Notes: generated by a model not told the origin, from the letters alone. Shown: positions 47,541-58,070, numbered from the stretch's first letter. The stretch is DNA of 64,000 nucleotides from Gammaproteobacteria bacterium (GCA_033344735.1 JAWPMW010000001.1:1928171-1992170); one strand, 5' to 3'. Program-made: numbers and translations.

Positions 47541-48629
47541 TTAACTATTGTTGAGTAACTCAGTCAGCGAACTGTAAAGTAAATCATGATTAAAATCGCT
47601 TGTTAAAACAGCTTCTCCTATATCTTTTAGTAATACAAGGTGGAGTTTGCCGTCTTGTACCTTTTTATCTATAGACATCAGTTCAAGCATTTTGCTTGCT
47701 GTTAGCTCTGAAGGTGGTTGCGTAGGCAAATTTGCAGCTGTTATCAAATTAGAAACTTTACTTACATCTTTACTAGTCAGCCAACCTAGCTTTGCTGAAA
47801 ATTGAGCAGCCATTACCATCCCACAACCTACCGCTTCACCATGTAGCCAATTGCCATAACCCATACCAGTTTCAATCGCATGGCCAAAAGTATGCCCAAG
47901 ATTTAACAATGCACGCCTACCGCTTTTTTCATATTCATCACTAGCTACTATTTCAGCTTTGCATGAACATGACTGCTCAATAGCATATTCTAAAGCATCG
48001 GTGTCTAATTTTAACAAACGATCAATATTACTCTCTAGCCAACCAAAAAATGGCTTATTTGCAATAAGCCCATATTTAATGACTTCGGCTAGACCTGCAC
48101 TTAATTCACGACTTGGTAAGGTACTTAAAGTGCTGATATCTGCTAAAACACATTGTGGTTGATAAAATGCGCCAATCATATTTTTCCCTAACGGGTGATT
48201 AACGCCTGTTTTGCCACCTACAGAAGAGTCTACTTGAGAGAGTAATGTAGTTGGGACTTGAATGAAATCTACACCACGTTGGTAACAAGCTGCAGCAAAC
48301 CCGCTAATATCTCCTACAACACCTCCTCCTAGTGCAATTATCGTAATGTCACGTGCACATCTTTTTTCTAATAGTTGGTCAAAAATCAACTCAATAGTAG
48401 CTAATGTTTTATAGCTTTCACCATCTGATAAAATTATTTTGTGCGCTTGTAAATTTTTCAAGGCAACTAGCAAGCTATCCAAATATAAAGGTGCAACTGT
48501 ATCATTAGAGATAACAACAACTTGCTTTCCATTTATATGAGTTGTTAATAATTCATTTTCAGATAGTAAGTTTTCGCCTATATAAATCGGATAAGAGCGA
48601 GATCCAAGGTCAACTTTCAACGTGCGCAT
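47541..48629 (-). CDS. aroB: 3-dehydroquinate synthase
   Basis: 362 residues, normal. Second step of the shikimate pathway, NAD- and Zn-dependent. IIALGGGVVGDISGFAAACY, FIQVPTTLLSQVDSSVGGKT and VNHPLGKNMIGAFYQP are invariant stretches; the zinc ligands are in LAEVIKYGLI, LNLGHTFGHAIE and WLHGEAVGCGM. It is 11 bp after aroK. Confidence 0.97.
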   Translation of the reverse strand: MRTLKVDLGSRSYPIYIGENLLSENELLTTHINGKQVVVISNDTVAPLYLDSLLVALKNLQAHKIILSDGESYKTLATIELIFDQLLEKRCARDITIIALGGGVVGDISGFAAACYQRGVDFIQVPTTLLSQVDSSVGGKTGVNHPLGKNMIGAFYQPQCVLADISTLSTLPSRELSAGLAEVIKYGLIANKPFFGWLESNIDRLLKLDTDALEYAIEQSCSCKAEIVASDEYEKSGRRALLNLGHTFGHAIETGMGYGNWLHGEAVGCGMVMAAQFSAKLGWLTSKDVSKVSNLITAANLPTQPPSELTASKMLELMSIDKKVQDGKLHLVLLKDIGEAVLTSDFNHDLLYSSLTELLNNS

Positions 48630-48640
48630 GAGTATAGTGC

Positions 48641-49159
48641 TTAATTTTTAATGTTATTTACGTGTGCAATTATTTGTTCGATAGACGAACTAATACTTTG
48701 GGCATCAGTATCAATTATAATATCTGCAAGCTCGCGATAGATTGGATTGCGAGTATTTGCAAGATTTTGAAGTGTAGCATGACGGTCTTGGGTTTGAAGC
48801 AACGGACGTTTTTTATCATGCCTAGTCCTTTTGATTTGAGAATTAACACAAGCACTTAAATATACAACTATACTATTTGTACTTAGTAATTTTATGTTTT
48901 CTGAAAGCAGGATTACGCCACCACCTGTCGCGATCACAGAATTCTCTTTATCGGTCAATTCTTGAAGAATTTTTGTTTCACGTTGCCTAAAACCTTGTTC
49001 GCCTTCTAGCTCAAAAATCGTAGTAATTGTAACACCGGTACGCTCTTCTAAAACTTTATCACAGTCGTAAAATTTTCGATTTAGTTGCCTGGCTAACCTT
49101 TTACCGACTGAAGATTTCCCTGCACCCATGGGGCCGATTAAGATAATGTTTCTTAACAT
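48641..49159 (-). CDS. aroK: Shikimate kinase
   Basis: 172 residues. P-loop kinase: Walker A IILIGPMGAGKSSVGKRLAR, the shikimate-binding DCDKVLEERTG, REREI-type stretch FRQRETKILQEL, the VIATGGGVIL loop and the LID with RDKKRPLLQ-like residues (RHDKKRPLLQTQ). It phosphorylates shikimate at O3. It is separated from pilQ by a strong terminator. Confidence 0.96.
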   Translation of the reverse strand: MLRNIILIGPMGAGKSSVGKRLARQLNRKFYDCDKVLEERTGVTITTIFELEGEQGFRQRETKILQELTDKENSVIATGGGVILLSENIKLLSTNSIVVYLSACVNSQIKRTRHDKKRPLLQTQDRHATLQNLANTRNPIYRELADIIIDTDAQSISSSIEQIIAHVNNIKN

Positions 49160-49200
49160 TCGCTAGATCTAGTTTGAATAAAATTAAGCATATTCTAAAC

Positions 49201-49228
49201 AAAAAGCCCCGCTATTGCGGGGCTTTTT
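49201..49228 (-). terminator. Rho-independent terminator after pilQ
   Basis: Perfect 12-bp arms AAAAAGCCCCGC (49201-49212) and GCGGGGCTTTTT (49217-49228) with a TATT loop. It ends the pilMNOPQ transcript before aroK on the minus strand and could act on both strands. Confidence 0.9.
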
Positions 49229-49253
49229 AATGAACTGCTAAGAACTGTTAATA

Positions 49254-51410
49254 TTATCTTGTCAGATTTAATTGTTCATCAATTATTTTAGGCGTTATGA
49301 ATATTAACAGTTCTGATTTATTGTTAGTACTTGTGTCATTTCTAAATAGTCTACCAGCTATAGGAAGATCGCCAAAGAATGGCACCTTGGTAACAGCTCC
49401 AGATGATTCTTCTGTATATATTCCCCCAAGAACTACAGTCTGACCATTGTTGACAAGTACATTTGAAGTGATTTCATTTGTGTCGATGCTTGGTATCCCT
49501 TGAAAGACCTGCCCTACACTGTCATTTTTTACGTTAACTTCCATATTTATTCGATCATCTGGTGTGATCTGTGGGGTGACTTCAAGAGCTAATACAGCTT
49601 TCTTAAATTCGACATCGGTTGCACCACTAGAAGTCTGTGACACATAAGGAATTTCGGTGCCAGACTCAATATTTGCTGTGCTCTGGTTAGCAGTAATTAC
49701 TCTTGGATTTGAGATTACTTCGGCGCGACTTTCCAACTGTGCAGCTGAAAGTTCGAGATTCAAAGCATACCCAAAAGGTAGCTTAATGAACGATAATGCA
49801 AATTGACCACCTGCGACGCCACCACCCTCACGTTCTGGTACCGGTAAATTTACATTCAGTGTATCCGCAATTGGAATTGGGTCTCCTGCTGTTAATGGTT
49901 CAAGTAGATCTAAGTTACCACCAATTACATCGGCAACGTTATTATTGCCTAAGTCGCCTCCATTAGCATTAAATACACCAAACTTAGCGCCTAGTGTTTT
50001 ACTAAAGTCATCATTTGCAACAACTATTCGTGATTCAATTAGTACTTGCTTCACAGGTGTGTCTAGACGTTCAACTAAACGGCGTATTTCATTTAATTTT
50101 AGAGCTGTATCTTGAACGAGTAATGTATTAGTTCGATCATCTACGCTTACTTGTCCGCGATCAGATAGTAAAGTGTTATCACTATCTTTAAGCAGGCTAG
50201 CTAAGTCAGAGGCTTTTGCGTAATTGATTTCTAAAAATTCCGAACGTAATGGAGCGAGTTCTTCAACCTGTTGCTGTGACTCTAACTCCAGTTTCTCGCG
50301 AGCTGCTATTTCTTCATTTGGTGCAATATAGAGAACATTGCCATTCTCACGCATGCCCAATCCCTTAGTTTTTAGAATTATATCTAATGCTTGGTCCCAA
50401 GGAACATTTTTCAAGCGCAATGTTAATGCGCCGCCAACGGAGTCACTAACGACTAGATTTAGGCCTGTGAAATCAGCGATTAACTGAAGTACTGAGCGGA
50501 CCTCAATGTTTTGGAAATTCAATGATAAGCGTTCACCTTCGTAAGTCTGTTTGCGCCTTGCTTCAATTAATTCGTCAGGGACTTCTCTTACTTCAAGGAC
50601 ATATAAATTATCAGATTGGTATGCGAGATGCTCATAATCTAAACCTGCATCTGGCTGAATTACGACTTTAGTATCATTACCTTTCGATGATGATGAGATG
50701 AAGTTTACAGGTGTAGCAAAGTCCTTAACATCAAAACGTTTTTGCATTGATGTTGCTAATGCGGTGTTTTCAAAGTTAAGAATGATACTGCCACCTTGCT
50801 CAATAAGACTTACAGGGACATTCGGATTAGATAAACTGATAAGAACCCGCCCTGAGTTATTGTCTCCACGTCTGAAGTCTATTAAATCAATATTGTTCCC
50901 AGTAGCTTTATTAGTTGTTTTTCTGGGGGCAGTAGCAGTATTGCTGGAAACAATAGCTGGATCATTTGCAGATGCTAAATCACCATCGCCTATTCTAAGG
51001 ATATAATTATTTCCTTCCTGGCGAAGCATATATTCTTGCAGTGAACTTAAATTTACGACGACTCGTGTACGACCATTTGACTGAACAGTGTTAATTGTTT
51101 TTGCTTGACCTATATTGATGTCTTGAAATCGATTTTGAATTGCGACATTAGTATCAGCAAAGTCCAGTGCGATTCTTGCTGGATTATCTGTGGTAAAGGC
51201 CAATGGCTCAGAAGGAGACGAGCTGAACTCTAAGGTGATTTCAACTTGATCATCTGGTAGAGCTGACACTTTAACATTGTTAAGCTGGTTCTCTGCCTGT
51301 GCTATAGCGCTGAAGATTAGTAAGCTTAATCCAGTTAAAAGCACGCTTGTGATGCTTTTTATTGAGGGGGTACTATAATTTGAGCAATAGATTTCCATGA
51401 TGCTTACCAT
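49254..51410 (-). CDS. pilQ: Type IV pilus secretin
   Basis: 718 residues. A signal peptide ends near AIAQA. Two AMIN domains (about 40-290) are followed by the STN/N0 domain (RLSLNFQNIEVRSVLQLIAD), an N1 domain (LEINYAKASDLASLLKDSDN) and the secretin pore (VEFKKAVLALEVTPQITPDD, GIPSIDTNEITSNVLVNNGQ, TVVLGGIYTEE). It forms the outer-membrane channel for type IV pili and for DNA uptake. ATG 51410 is used; ATG 51398 is also possible. Last gene of the pil operon. Confidence 0.97.
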   Translation of the reverse strand: MVSIMEIYCSNYSTPSIKSITSVLLTGLSLLIFSAIAQAENQLNNVKVSALPDDQVEITLEFSSSPSEPLAFTTDNPARIALDFADTNVAIQNRFQDINIGQAKTINTVQSNGRTRVVVNLSSLQEYMLRQEGNNYILRIGDGDLASANDPAIVSSNTATAPRKTTNKATGNNIDLIDFRRGDNNSGRVLISLSNPNVPVSLIEQGGSIILNFENTALATSMQKRFDVKDFATPVNFISSSSKGNDTKVVIQPDAGLDYEHLAYQSDNLYVLEVREVPDELIEARRKQTYEGERLSLNFQNIEVRSVLQLIADFTGLNLVVSDSVGGALTLRLKNVPWDQALDIILKTKGLGMRENGNVLYIAPNEEIAAREKLELESQQQVEELAPLRSEFLEINYAKASDLASLLKDSDNTLLSDRGQVSVDDRTNTLLVQDTALKLNEIRRLVERLDTPVKQVLIESRIVVANDDFSKTLGAKFGVFNANGGDLGNNNVADVIGGNLDLLEPLTAGDPIPIADTLNVNLPVPEREGGGVAGGQFALSFIKLPFGYALNLELSAAQLESRAEVISNPRVITANQSTANIESGTEIPYVSQTSSGATDVEFKKAVLALEVTPQITPDDRINMEVNVKNDSVGQVFQGIPSIDTNEITSNVLVNNGQTVVLGGIYTEESSGAVTKVPFFGDLPIAGRLFRNDTSTNNKSELLIFITPKIIDEQLNLTR

Positions 51411-51479
51411 TCCATTAAGGTGTTAATGAATCTTGATTGAAGTTTGTATTTAGTCATGTCTAGTTTCGATAATTAGTAG

Positions 51480-52031
51480 CTATTCGCTGAGTGCAATTGA
51501 GGATGATCGTTCACGCCACCCACCAAACTCATCAGGGATTATTTCGGCTAGTTCAACTTCATCATCGGCGACAGAGATTATTTTTCCATTGTTTTGGCCT
51601 AGATAGTTTCCTTCTAATACTCTCTGAATAGTATTGTCAGGCGTCTTTATTAATGCCCAAGTTTGTTCGTCCTGCTGCATTGTTCCAACCATGCGTAATG
51701 TGTCTAACGGAAAACTTTCTAGGTACTCAGGAACTCTATTAGAGTCTGGAGTTATACTTGAAAAATGTTTGGGAGCTGTCTGGCCAATCTTTGGACGAAA
51801 AATACTGGCATCAAATGGATCACGTTTATCGCTTTTATTATAAGCAAATGTTTTATAGGGGATTACTTCAGGCAAGGGTTCGACGCCCTGTTGAGGTCTT
51901 GCTTTAACATCTGCTACCCAAGCTTCTAGATCAGATGTGCCTTCGGTACAACCACTCAGTGATAAAACTGACACATAAAATGCTGTTGCGCTTATCAATA
52001 AAAGGTATTTGTTTGTTATACGATTTTTCAT
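51480..52031 (-). CDS. pilP: Type IV pilus inner-membrane lipoprotein PilP
   Basis: 183 residues. A lipoprotein signal with the lipobox LSGC (residue about 28). The soluble domain has the family stretches DKRDPFDASIFRPK, LESFPLDTLRMVGTM, WALIKTPDNTIQRVLEGNYL and GRKI-like strands. PilP links the PilMNO inner-membrane complex to PilQ. It lies between pilO and pilQ. Confidence 0.94.
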   Translation of the reverse strand: MKNRITNKYLLLISATAFYVSVLSLSGCTEGTSDLEAWVADVKARPQQGVEPLPEVIPYKTFAYNKSDKRDPFDASIFRPKIGQTAPKHFSSITPDSNRVPEYLESFPLDTLRMVGTMQQDEQTWALIKTPDNTIQRVLEGNYLGQNNGKIISVADDEVELAEIIPDEFGGWRERSSSIALSE

Positions 52032-52058
52032 TTGAATTTATACGTTACGCTTTATGTT

Positions 52059-52646
52059 TTATTCTTGGTCATCATCTAGATAGCGATATGTTTTAGCTGA
52101 TGCATTCATAGTCATAAATTCGCTGTCTTGTCCGGGTGTTAGCTTAATGTTATGCAGAGTAACAATTCGAGGTAATGCAGCAACTTCGCTCGCAAAAAGC
52201 CCAAACTGGTGATAGTCACCTTGTAACATTAGTTCGATTGGTTTTTCTGCATAAAATTCTTTCTCAGATTCATTGCCTGGCCGAAATAACTTTACTTCTA
52301 AACCACTTGCGAGAGCGGTCTGAGATATATCTACAATAAGAGCGGGAATTTCAGTTTTACTTGGAAGTTGGCGTAACAATGTGCCAAAAGTTCTTCTCAT
52401 TTCTTCTAGTTGGGCTTTATGTTCTTCTAGGTTTGCTGCTTTCTTGACTTTAATTTCAAAAGTGCTTCTTAACTCTGTTTCCTTAGCTTTTGCCACATCG
52501 AAATTAGCGAGCTGATCTTTTGTATCAAAATAGAATCCTAGACCCATAATTGCTGCAGCAACAAATGCAACAACTATTACTTTCACTGCTAATGGTGCGG
52601 TACCAATATTACTGAAATCTATATTATTAATATCAGAAAACGTCAT
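52059..52646 (-). CDS. pilO: Type IV pilus assembly protein PilO
   Basis: 195 residues. One N-terminal membrane segment (VIVVAFVAAAIMGLGFYFDT), a coiled coil (KETELRSTFEIKVKKAANLE), then a ferredoxin-like fold (LLRQLPSKTEIPALIVDIS and LPRIVTLHNIKLTPG). It pairs with PilN in the periplasm. It is 6 bp downstream of pilN. Confidence 0.94.
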   Translation of the reverse strand: MTFSDINNIDFSNIGTAPLAVKVIVVAFVAAAIMGLGFYFDTKDQLANFDVAKAKETELRSTFEIKVKKAANLEEHKAQLEEMRRTFGTLLRQLPSKTEIPALIVDISQTALASGLEVKLFRPGNESEKEFYAEKPIELMLQGDYHQFGLFASEVAALPRIVTLHNIKLTPGQDSEFMTMNASAKTYRYLDDDQE

Positions 52647-52652
52647 AATTAA

Positions 52653-53222
52653 TTACTCTTCTAAGTCCGTGTCCGAATCAGGACTAGTTTGCGCGAGTTG
52701 CAATGAAAAAGAACTCACTCTAAATCCATCGTCGTTTTCTTCAGTGGAAATAACACCTAATTTTGGCTTGGTCAGCCATTCTGATTCTTCTATATTGCGC
52801 ATATATGAGGAAACTCGAGCATTAGATTCGGCAAGACCTGATAGACTGATGCTGTCACCATTTTGAGATAACTCGGTTAGGTGTAAGCTATTCGGTAAAG
52901 TTTTTACTAACTCATCAAATAAATGAACAATACCCGGGCGAGTTGCTTGGAGGTTTTGAATTACCTCCATTCTTTCTACAAGTGCACGTCGAGTAGCATC
53001 TAGTTTTTGTATTTCTTTTATTTTCTCGTCTAATACAACAATTTCATTTGTTAGGTAGGCATTACGTCTCTCTTGTCCTTTGATCTTTGCTTCAACTTGA
53101 AAGTGGACTAACAGCACAGCAAGTACTGCAACTGCAGCGCCGACACCCAGCATAACGAAGAATTCTTGCTGCTTTTCTTTGCGCTGCGTTTCGCGCCACG
53201 GGAGTAAATTAATTTTAGCCAT
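52653..53222 (-). CDS. pilN: Type IV pilus assembly protein PilN
   Basis: 189 residues. The N-terminal cytoplasmic motif INLLPWRETQRKEKQQEF binds PilM. One membrane segment (FVMLGVGAAVAVLAVLLVHF) and a periplasmic coiled-coil and fold (VRPG-like RPGIVHLFDELVKTLPNSLH) follow. It is 5 bp after pilM. Confidence 0.95.
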   Translation of the reverse strand: MAKINLLPWRETQRKEKQQEFFVMLGVGAAVAVLAVLLVHFQVEAKIKGQERRNAYLTNEIVVLDEKIKEIQKLDATRRALVERMEVIQNLQATRPGIVHLFDELVKTLPNSLHLTELSQNGDSISLSGLAESNARVSSYMRNIEESEWLTKPKLGVISTEENDDGFRVSSFSLQLAQTSPDSDTDLEE

Positions 53223-53227
53223 GGTAT

Positions 53228-54289
53228 TTAATCAAATGCCCTCAATGCTAGACCGCAAGCAATAAGTAAGGCAGGTGCGTCATTGCCTAAAGCTTGGGGA
53301 TTAACTTTTGGTCCTAGCGAAACATGCGTAAATGGATTAGCAGTAGTTACTGAAATACCTAATTCATTTTGAATTCTTTCATCCAAACCAGGAATTGATG
53401 CGCAACCTCCTGCTAATACAATGTGGTCAACAGTTGAGTGCTGGCTTGCAGAATAGAAGAATTGTAAAAAACGATTAGCTTGTTGTGCAGCTGTTAATTT
53501 AAACGGTTCTAACAAATCAGTAATGTAATTGTCAGGAAGGCCACCCTCTTTTTTAGCAAGACCAGCTTCTTCATAAGTTAAGCCGTACTGATGCATAATT
53601 TCTTCGGTGAGCTGTTTGCCACCAAAAGGCTGTTCGCGTGTATAGATCATGGTGCCGTTTTGCATGACATTTAAACTTGTCATGGTAGATCCAATATCCA
53701 GGATACCGACTGTTTTATCTATACCCTGGCCTGGCACTTGATCTGCAACTAATGGGTAAACGCTTTCAATAGCATACGCTTCAACATCAACAACTACCGG
53801 TGTTAAGCCTGCAACCTCAGAAGCGGCCACTCGCATCTCAACATTTTCACTACGAGAAGCGGCTAGTAAAACATCAACAGTCTCAGGATTACCCTCTGTA
53901 GGGCCAAGCACGTTAAAATCTAGATTAACCTCTTCAAGTGCATAAGGAATGTATTGATCAGCTTCAATTTGAATTTGTCCTTCCATTTCTGCATCAGATA
54001 AAGAAGAGGGCATTGTGATAACTTTAGTAATAACTGCAGAACCGGCCACGGCGAGGGTACATTTTTTAGCCTTGGTTCCTGTTCGCTTGAGCACTTTTCG
54101 TATAGAGTCGCCAACCGCGTCAACATCTGAAATCACTTTTTCCGTGATACAGTTTGCGGGTAGAGGTTCTACACCATAATGTTCTACACGGTATCCAGAG
54201 CCACTGTGAGAAAGCTCTAATACCTTGACTGAGGTTGAGCTAATATCAATTCCAATGACTGGATTTTTTCGCGAAGTAAATGGAAGCAC
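53228..54289 (-). CDS. pilM: Type IV pilus assembly ATPase-fold protein PilM
   Basis: 353 residues, FtsA/actin-like cytoplasmic protein. ATP-binding motifs VIGIDISSTSVKVLELSHSG (phosphate 1), GILDIGSTMTSLNVMQNG (phosphate 2) and VLAGGCASIPGLDERIQNEL (adenosine). It recruits PilN. First gene of pilMNOPQ, divergent from mrcA; the mrcA/pilMNOPQ arrangement is conserved in gammaproteobacteria. Confidence 0.96.
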   Translation of the reverse strand: MLPFTSRKNPVIGIDISSTSVKVLELSHSGSGYRVEHYGVEPLPANCITEKVISDVDAVGDSIRKVLKRTGTKAKKCTLAVAGSAVITKVITMPSSLSDAEMEGQIQIEADQYIPYALEEVNLDFNVLGPTEGNPETVDVLLAASRSENVEMRVAASEVAGLTPVVVDVEAYAIESVYPLVADQVPGQGIDKTVGILDIGSTMTSLNVMQNGTMIYTREQPFGGKQLTEEIMHQYGLTYEEAGLAKKEGGLPDNYITDLLEPFKLTAAQQANRFLQFFYSASQHSTVDHIVLAGGCASIPGLDERIQNELGISVTTANPFTHVSLGPKVNPQALGNDAPALLIACGLALRAFD

Positions 54290-54348
54290 GTTTAGTTTCC
54301 GTTAGTTATTTAGTGTATTTGTATTTTTTGTAAAATTATAAGCCGAAC

Positions 54349-54376
54349 TCTATAACAAGATGTGAGTTTTTGACAA
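54349..54376 (-). promoter_or_regulatory. Possible pilMNOPQ promoter
   Basis: On the minus strand TTGTCA (54376-54371), 16-nt spacer, TATAGA (54354-54349), giving 5/6 and 4/6 matches and a leader of about 50 nt to the pilM ATG. The same bases read TTGACA on the plus strand toward mrcA, but no -10 is suitably placed for that direction. Confidence 0.42.
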
Positions 54377-54454
54377 TTAAGTTAACTTGAGAACTCTTTC
54401 ATATCATTACTGCCTTAGATTCGTAACTTACAGAATTAATAACATTTTAATCAT

Positions 54455-56914
54455 ATGTCATTGAATATAAAGTTGTTTAAACTAGGTTTTATCGGATTAA
54501 TCGTTATGTCCGTCGCAGTGGTGGCAATTTTGTCGACTGCGTACCTAATTTATTCCCCTCAACTCCCTCCTGTTGACTCTCTTCGAGACGTAAAATTACA
54601 AACGCCGCTGAAGGTTTATAGCCGCGAAGGCAAGCTTATTGCGTTATTTGGAGAGAAGCGCCGGATTCCTCTTCGTTATCAGGAACTTCCTCAAGCAATG
54701 ATTGATGCGTTCTTGGCCGCTGAAGATGATCGATTTTTTGAACATCCTGGTGTTGATTACCAAGGTCTGCTAAGAGCGGTAATAAATCTAGTCATCACCG
54801 GACAAAAGGCACAGGGTGGTAGCACGATTACCATGCAGTTAGCACGAAACTTCTTTTTGACACCCGAAAGGACCTATACACGTAAATTCAAAGAAATAAT
54901 GCTAGCGCTTCGAATTGAAGATGAGCTTAGCAAGCAAGAAATACTTGAGTTGTACTTGAATAAAATCTATCTAGGCCAGCGGGCTTATGGGGTGGGTGCA
55001 GCAGCAGAAGTGTACTATGGTAAGAGTGCTACAGAGCTATCACTTGACCAGGTAGCAATGATTGCAGGGCTACCCAAAGCACCATCAAGATTCAATCCTA
55101 TTAGCAATCCTGAACGGGCTACCGTGCGCCGAGATTATGTTTTAGGGCGCATGCTGGAGCTCAATAAGATTTCTAAGGAAGACTATGAGATAGCCATTGC
55201 AACACCTGTAGAAGCTAAAAGATATTCAGTAAATCTGGAGGTTGATGCTCCCTATATTGGTGAAATGGTACGTGCACATATGGTTGATTTGTATGGCGAA
55301 GAAGCATATTCCGCAGGATACAATGTTTTTACTTCGGTAGAAGCAAATAAACAGCAAGCCGCGGTTGATTCAGTACAAAGCGGCATATTAGCTTATGACA
55401 TGCGCCATGGTTATCGTGGACCTGAAGGAAGCATACCGGTAGATCAATTAACTGACATTGAGGTGGTGGCGGAACTAGTAGGGAATATGCCTACGGTTGG
55501 TGATCTTCAACCAGGGGTAGTGACAGAGCTGAACGAAGACTCTGCTATCGTGGCATTAGCCAGTGAAATAATTCAGTTAGATTTAAATGGTGTCACGTGG
55601 GCACGGATGTATAAGTCACAAAATAGCCTTGGTCCTAAGATAAAAACAATGGCAGATGTTTTAAAAGCTGGCGACATCATTCGTGTCATCAGCACGGCTA
55701 AAGGATGGCAGCTGCGTCAAATACCAAAGGCAGCCAGCGCTTTAGTTTCATTGCGTCCTGAAGATGGCGCTATAACAGCATTAACAGGTGGCTTTGACTT
55801 TTATGCCAGCAAGTTTAATCGTGCTACGCAGGCTGAACGGCAACCAGGATCGTCATTTAAACCATTTATTTACTCAGCAGCTATCGAGGCTGGTTTCTCT
55901 CCAGCTAGTATTATCAATGATGCCCCAGTTGTTTTTGAAGATCAGGCAACAGAAGATTCTTGGCGACCTCAAAATTATTCTGGCAAGTTCTTTGGCCCTA
56001 CACGAATGCGGTTGGCACTGACTAAATCAAGGAATATGGTATCAATTCGCTTGCTGCGTGATATTGGGCGTAAATTTGCCCGTGATCATGCAGGTAAATT
56101 TGGTTTTGATGCCCAGCAATTGCCGAAGGATTTAACACTCGCGTTAGGCAGTGGTGCTGTCACACCACTAACATTGGCTAATGCGTATGCGATATTAGCT
56201 AATGGTGGCTATAAAGTAGATGCCTACTTTATAGAACGTATAGAAGGTCCTGATGGAGATGTTTTATTTACTGCGGACCCAGCGCGAGTATGTGACGAAG
56301 AATGCACTCGCTTAGCAACAGAGATCTCTGTACATGCTGAGGAATTAGCTGAGCTAGGGCTTTCAGAGTCTATTGGGTCAGAGAATGCAGGAATCCAAGT
56401 AGCATCAAGAGTAATTTCAGAAATGAATGCCTACCAAATGGATAGTATGCTTAAAGATGTTATCAAATTTGGCACTGGCAGACGCGCCTTAGTACTAAAT
56501 CGTAATGATATTGCAGGTAAAACAGGCACTACAAATGATCAACATGACGCATGGTTTGCTGGGTATCATCCAAATGCAGCGACTGTTGTCTGGCTTGGAT
56601 TTGATGAAAATAAACCACTAGGCCGAGGTGAAGTCGGAGGTGTAGCAGCACTACCCATTTGGATTGATTTCATGCGTGTAGCTCTTCAAGGAGAGCCTTA
56701 TATAGAACGGCCATTACCTAAAGATATGGTCTTGCTAAAAGTGCATCCAGAAACGGGAGCAATAATAGACCAAGAAAGTGGTTTTGGTATTGAGGAAGCT
56801 TTTCATATTGACCAAGTACCTGAGTTAGATTTTTCTGCGCCACAATCTATCAGTGTAGAGCAAAATCCTGACGAGGTTGGTCAGCCGCAAAGACCTGCTG
56901 AGCAGTTATTTTAA
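54455..56914 (+). CDS. mrcA: Penicillin-binding protein 1A (class A bifunctional)
   Basis: 819 residues. An N-terminal membrane anchor, the GT51 glycosyltransferase domain (AAEDDRFFEHPGVDYQGLLR with its catalytic Glu; QGGSTITMQLARNFFL), an OB-like insert (about 315-420), and the transpeptidase domain with RQPGSSFKPFIY (SxxK), KSRNMVSIR (SxN) and NDIAGKTGTTNDQHDAW (KTG). It builds and crosslinks peptidoglycan. The transcription direction is opposite to pilM. Confidence 0.97.
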   Translation: MSLNIKLFKLGFIGLIVMSVAVVAILSTAYLIYSPQLPPVDSLRDVKLQTPLKVYSREGKLIALFGEKRRIPLRYQELPQAMIDAFLAAEDDRFFEHPGVDYQGLLRAVINLVITGQKAQGGSTITMQLARNFFLTPERTYTRKFKEIMLALRIEDELSKQEILELYLNKIYLGQRAYGVGAAAEVYYGKSATELSLDQVAMIAGLPKAPSRFNPISNPERATVRRDYVLGRMLELNKISKEDYEIAIATPVEAKRYSVNLEVDAPYIGEMVRAHMVDLYGEEAYSAGYNVFTSVEANKQQAAVDSVQSGILAYDMRHGYRGPEGSIPVDQLTDIEVVAELVGNMPTVGDLQPGVVTELNEDSAIVALASEIIQLDLNGVTWARMYKSQNSLGPKIKTMADVLKAGDIIRVISTAKGWQLRQIPKAASALVSLRPEDGAITALTGGFDFYASKFNRATQAERQPGSSFKPFIYSAAIEAGFSPASIINDAPVVFEDQATEDSWRPQNYSGKFFGPTRMRLALTKSRNMVSIRLLRDIGRKFARDHAGKFGFDAQQLPKDLTLALGSGAVTPLTLANAYAILANGGYKVDAYFIERIEGPDGDVLFTADPARVCDEECTRLATEISVHAEELAELGLSESIGSENAGIQVASRVISEMNAYQMDSMLKDVIKFGTGRRALVLNRNDIAGKTGTTNDQHDAWFAGYHPNAATVVWLGFDENKPLGRGEVGGVAALPIWIDFMRVALQGEPYIERPLPKDMVLLKVHPETGAIIDQESGFGIEEAFHIDQVPELDFSAPQSISVEQNPDEVGQPQRPAEQLF

Positions 56915-56923
56915 GTTTATTAG

Positions 56924-57991
56924 CTATTTTTGATTAAGCGATGAACTGTATTCATGCACGAAGTCGACTAAAGTTTTAACTTTTTCTGGGTCAATAGCAG
57001 GATGTATACCATGACCAAGGTTAAACACATGCCCGGTATTCTGACCATAATCATCTAACACTTTTTTTGCATGCTGTTTGATAGAGTCTTTCGAACTATA
57101 AAGAATTGCTGGATCAAGATTCCCCTGTAACGCGACTTTATTTTCTACTATACGACTAGCATCACCAATATTTATTGTCCAATCGAGTCCCACTGCATTG
57201 GCACCAGAAGTTGCTAAATTTGCAAGTGAATGATTTGCGCCTTTTGAGAATAGTGTTACTGGAATAGTACTTCCATTGTAACTACGATGTAATTGTTCAA
57301 CGATACGTGTCATTGAGTTTAGTGAGAAGCGGCGATAATCCTCTGGCGTCAAAGCTCCACCCCAAGTATCAAATATCATTACTGCTTGAGCGCCCACTTC
57401 AATTTGAGCGTTTAAGTAAGTTGCTACACTATCACTTAGAATATCAAGTAATTTGTGCATATCACCAGGTTGGTCATACAACATACCTTTAACTTTGCTG
57501 AAATCCTTAGAGGAACCACCTTCAACCATGTAAGTAGCAAGCGTCCATGGGCTACCAGAAAAACCAATTAAAGGCACGCGACCATCTAATTCCTTTCTAA
57601 TTAAAGACACTGCATCAGTAACGTAACGCAATTCACCACATGGGTCTGGAATAGAAAGCTTATCTATATCACTTCTTGTCTTTATTGGATCGCTAAATGT
57701 TGGGCCGTCTCCTTCTCTAAACTCTAGTCCTAAACCCATAGCATCAGGGATAGTTAAAATATCAGAAAATAAGATAGCTGCGTCCAATTCAAAACGATCT
57801 AGTGGCTGCATTGTGACTTCACATGCTAGTTCTGGAGTTTTGCATAATGTAAGAAAATCCCCTGCTTTCTGACGTGTTGCACGATATTCTGGTAAATATC
57901 TACCAGCTTGACGCATTATCCAAATGGGTGTTTTATCGACTGATTGATGCAAAAGTGCTCGAATGAAGCGATCGTTCTTTAGTGGCGACAT
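56924..57991 (-). CDS. hemE: Uroporphyrinogen decarboxylase
   Basis: 355 residues. It removes four acetate carboxyl groups from uroporphyrinogen III. The family motif [20 protein letters not shown] (with catalytic Arg), [17 protein letters not shown] (Asp), [19 protein letters not shown] and [20 protein letters not shown] are all present. It faces mrcA and is 79 bp after yqeY. Confidence 0.98.
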   Translation of the reverse strand: MSPLKNDRFIRALLHQSVDKTPIWIMRQAGRYLPEYRATRQKAGDFLTLCKTPELACEVTMQPLDRFELDAAILFSDILTIPDAMGLGLEFREGDGPTFSDPIKTRSDIDKLSIPDPCGELRYVTDAVSLIRKELDGRVPLIGFSGSPWTLATYMVEGGSSKDFSKVKGMLYDQPGDMHKLLDILSDSVATYLNAQIEVGAQAVMIFDTWGGALTPEDYRRFSLNSMTRIVEQLHRSYNGSTIPVTLFSKGANHSLANLATSGANAVGLDWTINIGDASRIVENKVALQGNLDPAILYSSKDSIKQHAKKVLDDYGQNTGHVFNLGHGIHPAIDPEKVKTLVDFVHEYSSSLNQK

Positions 57992-58070
57992 GGGGGAATT
58001 TTTAGTGGTGATTTGCTTTCATATTAAGTAGAAAGCGTAGCCGAAGATGCTCGCTATGCGAAGTTATATT

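Noticed and set aside
57995-58070. Terminator between yqeY and hemE
   Set aside because: Only an imperfect GTAGC/GCTAT pairing without a U-run; not strong enough.
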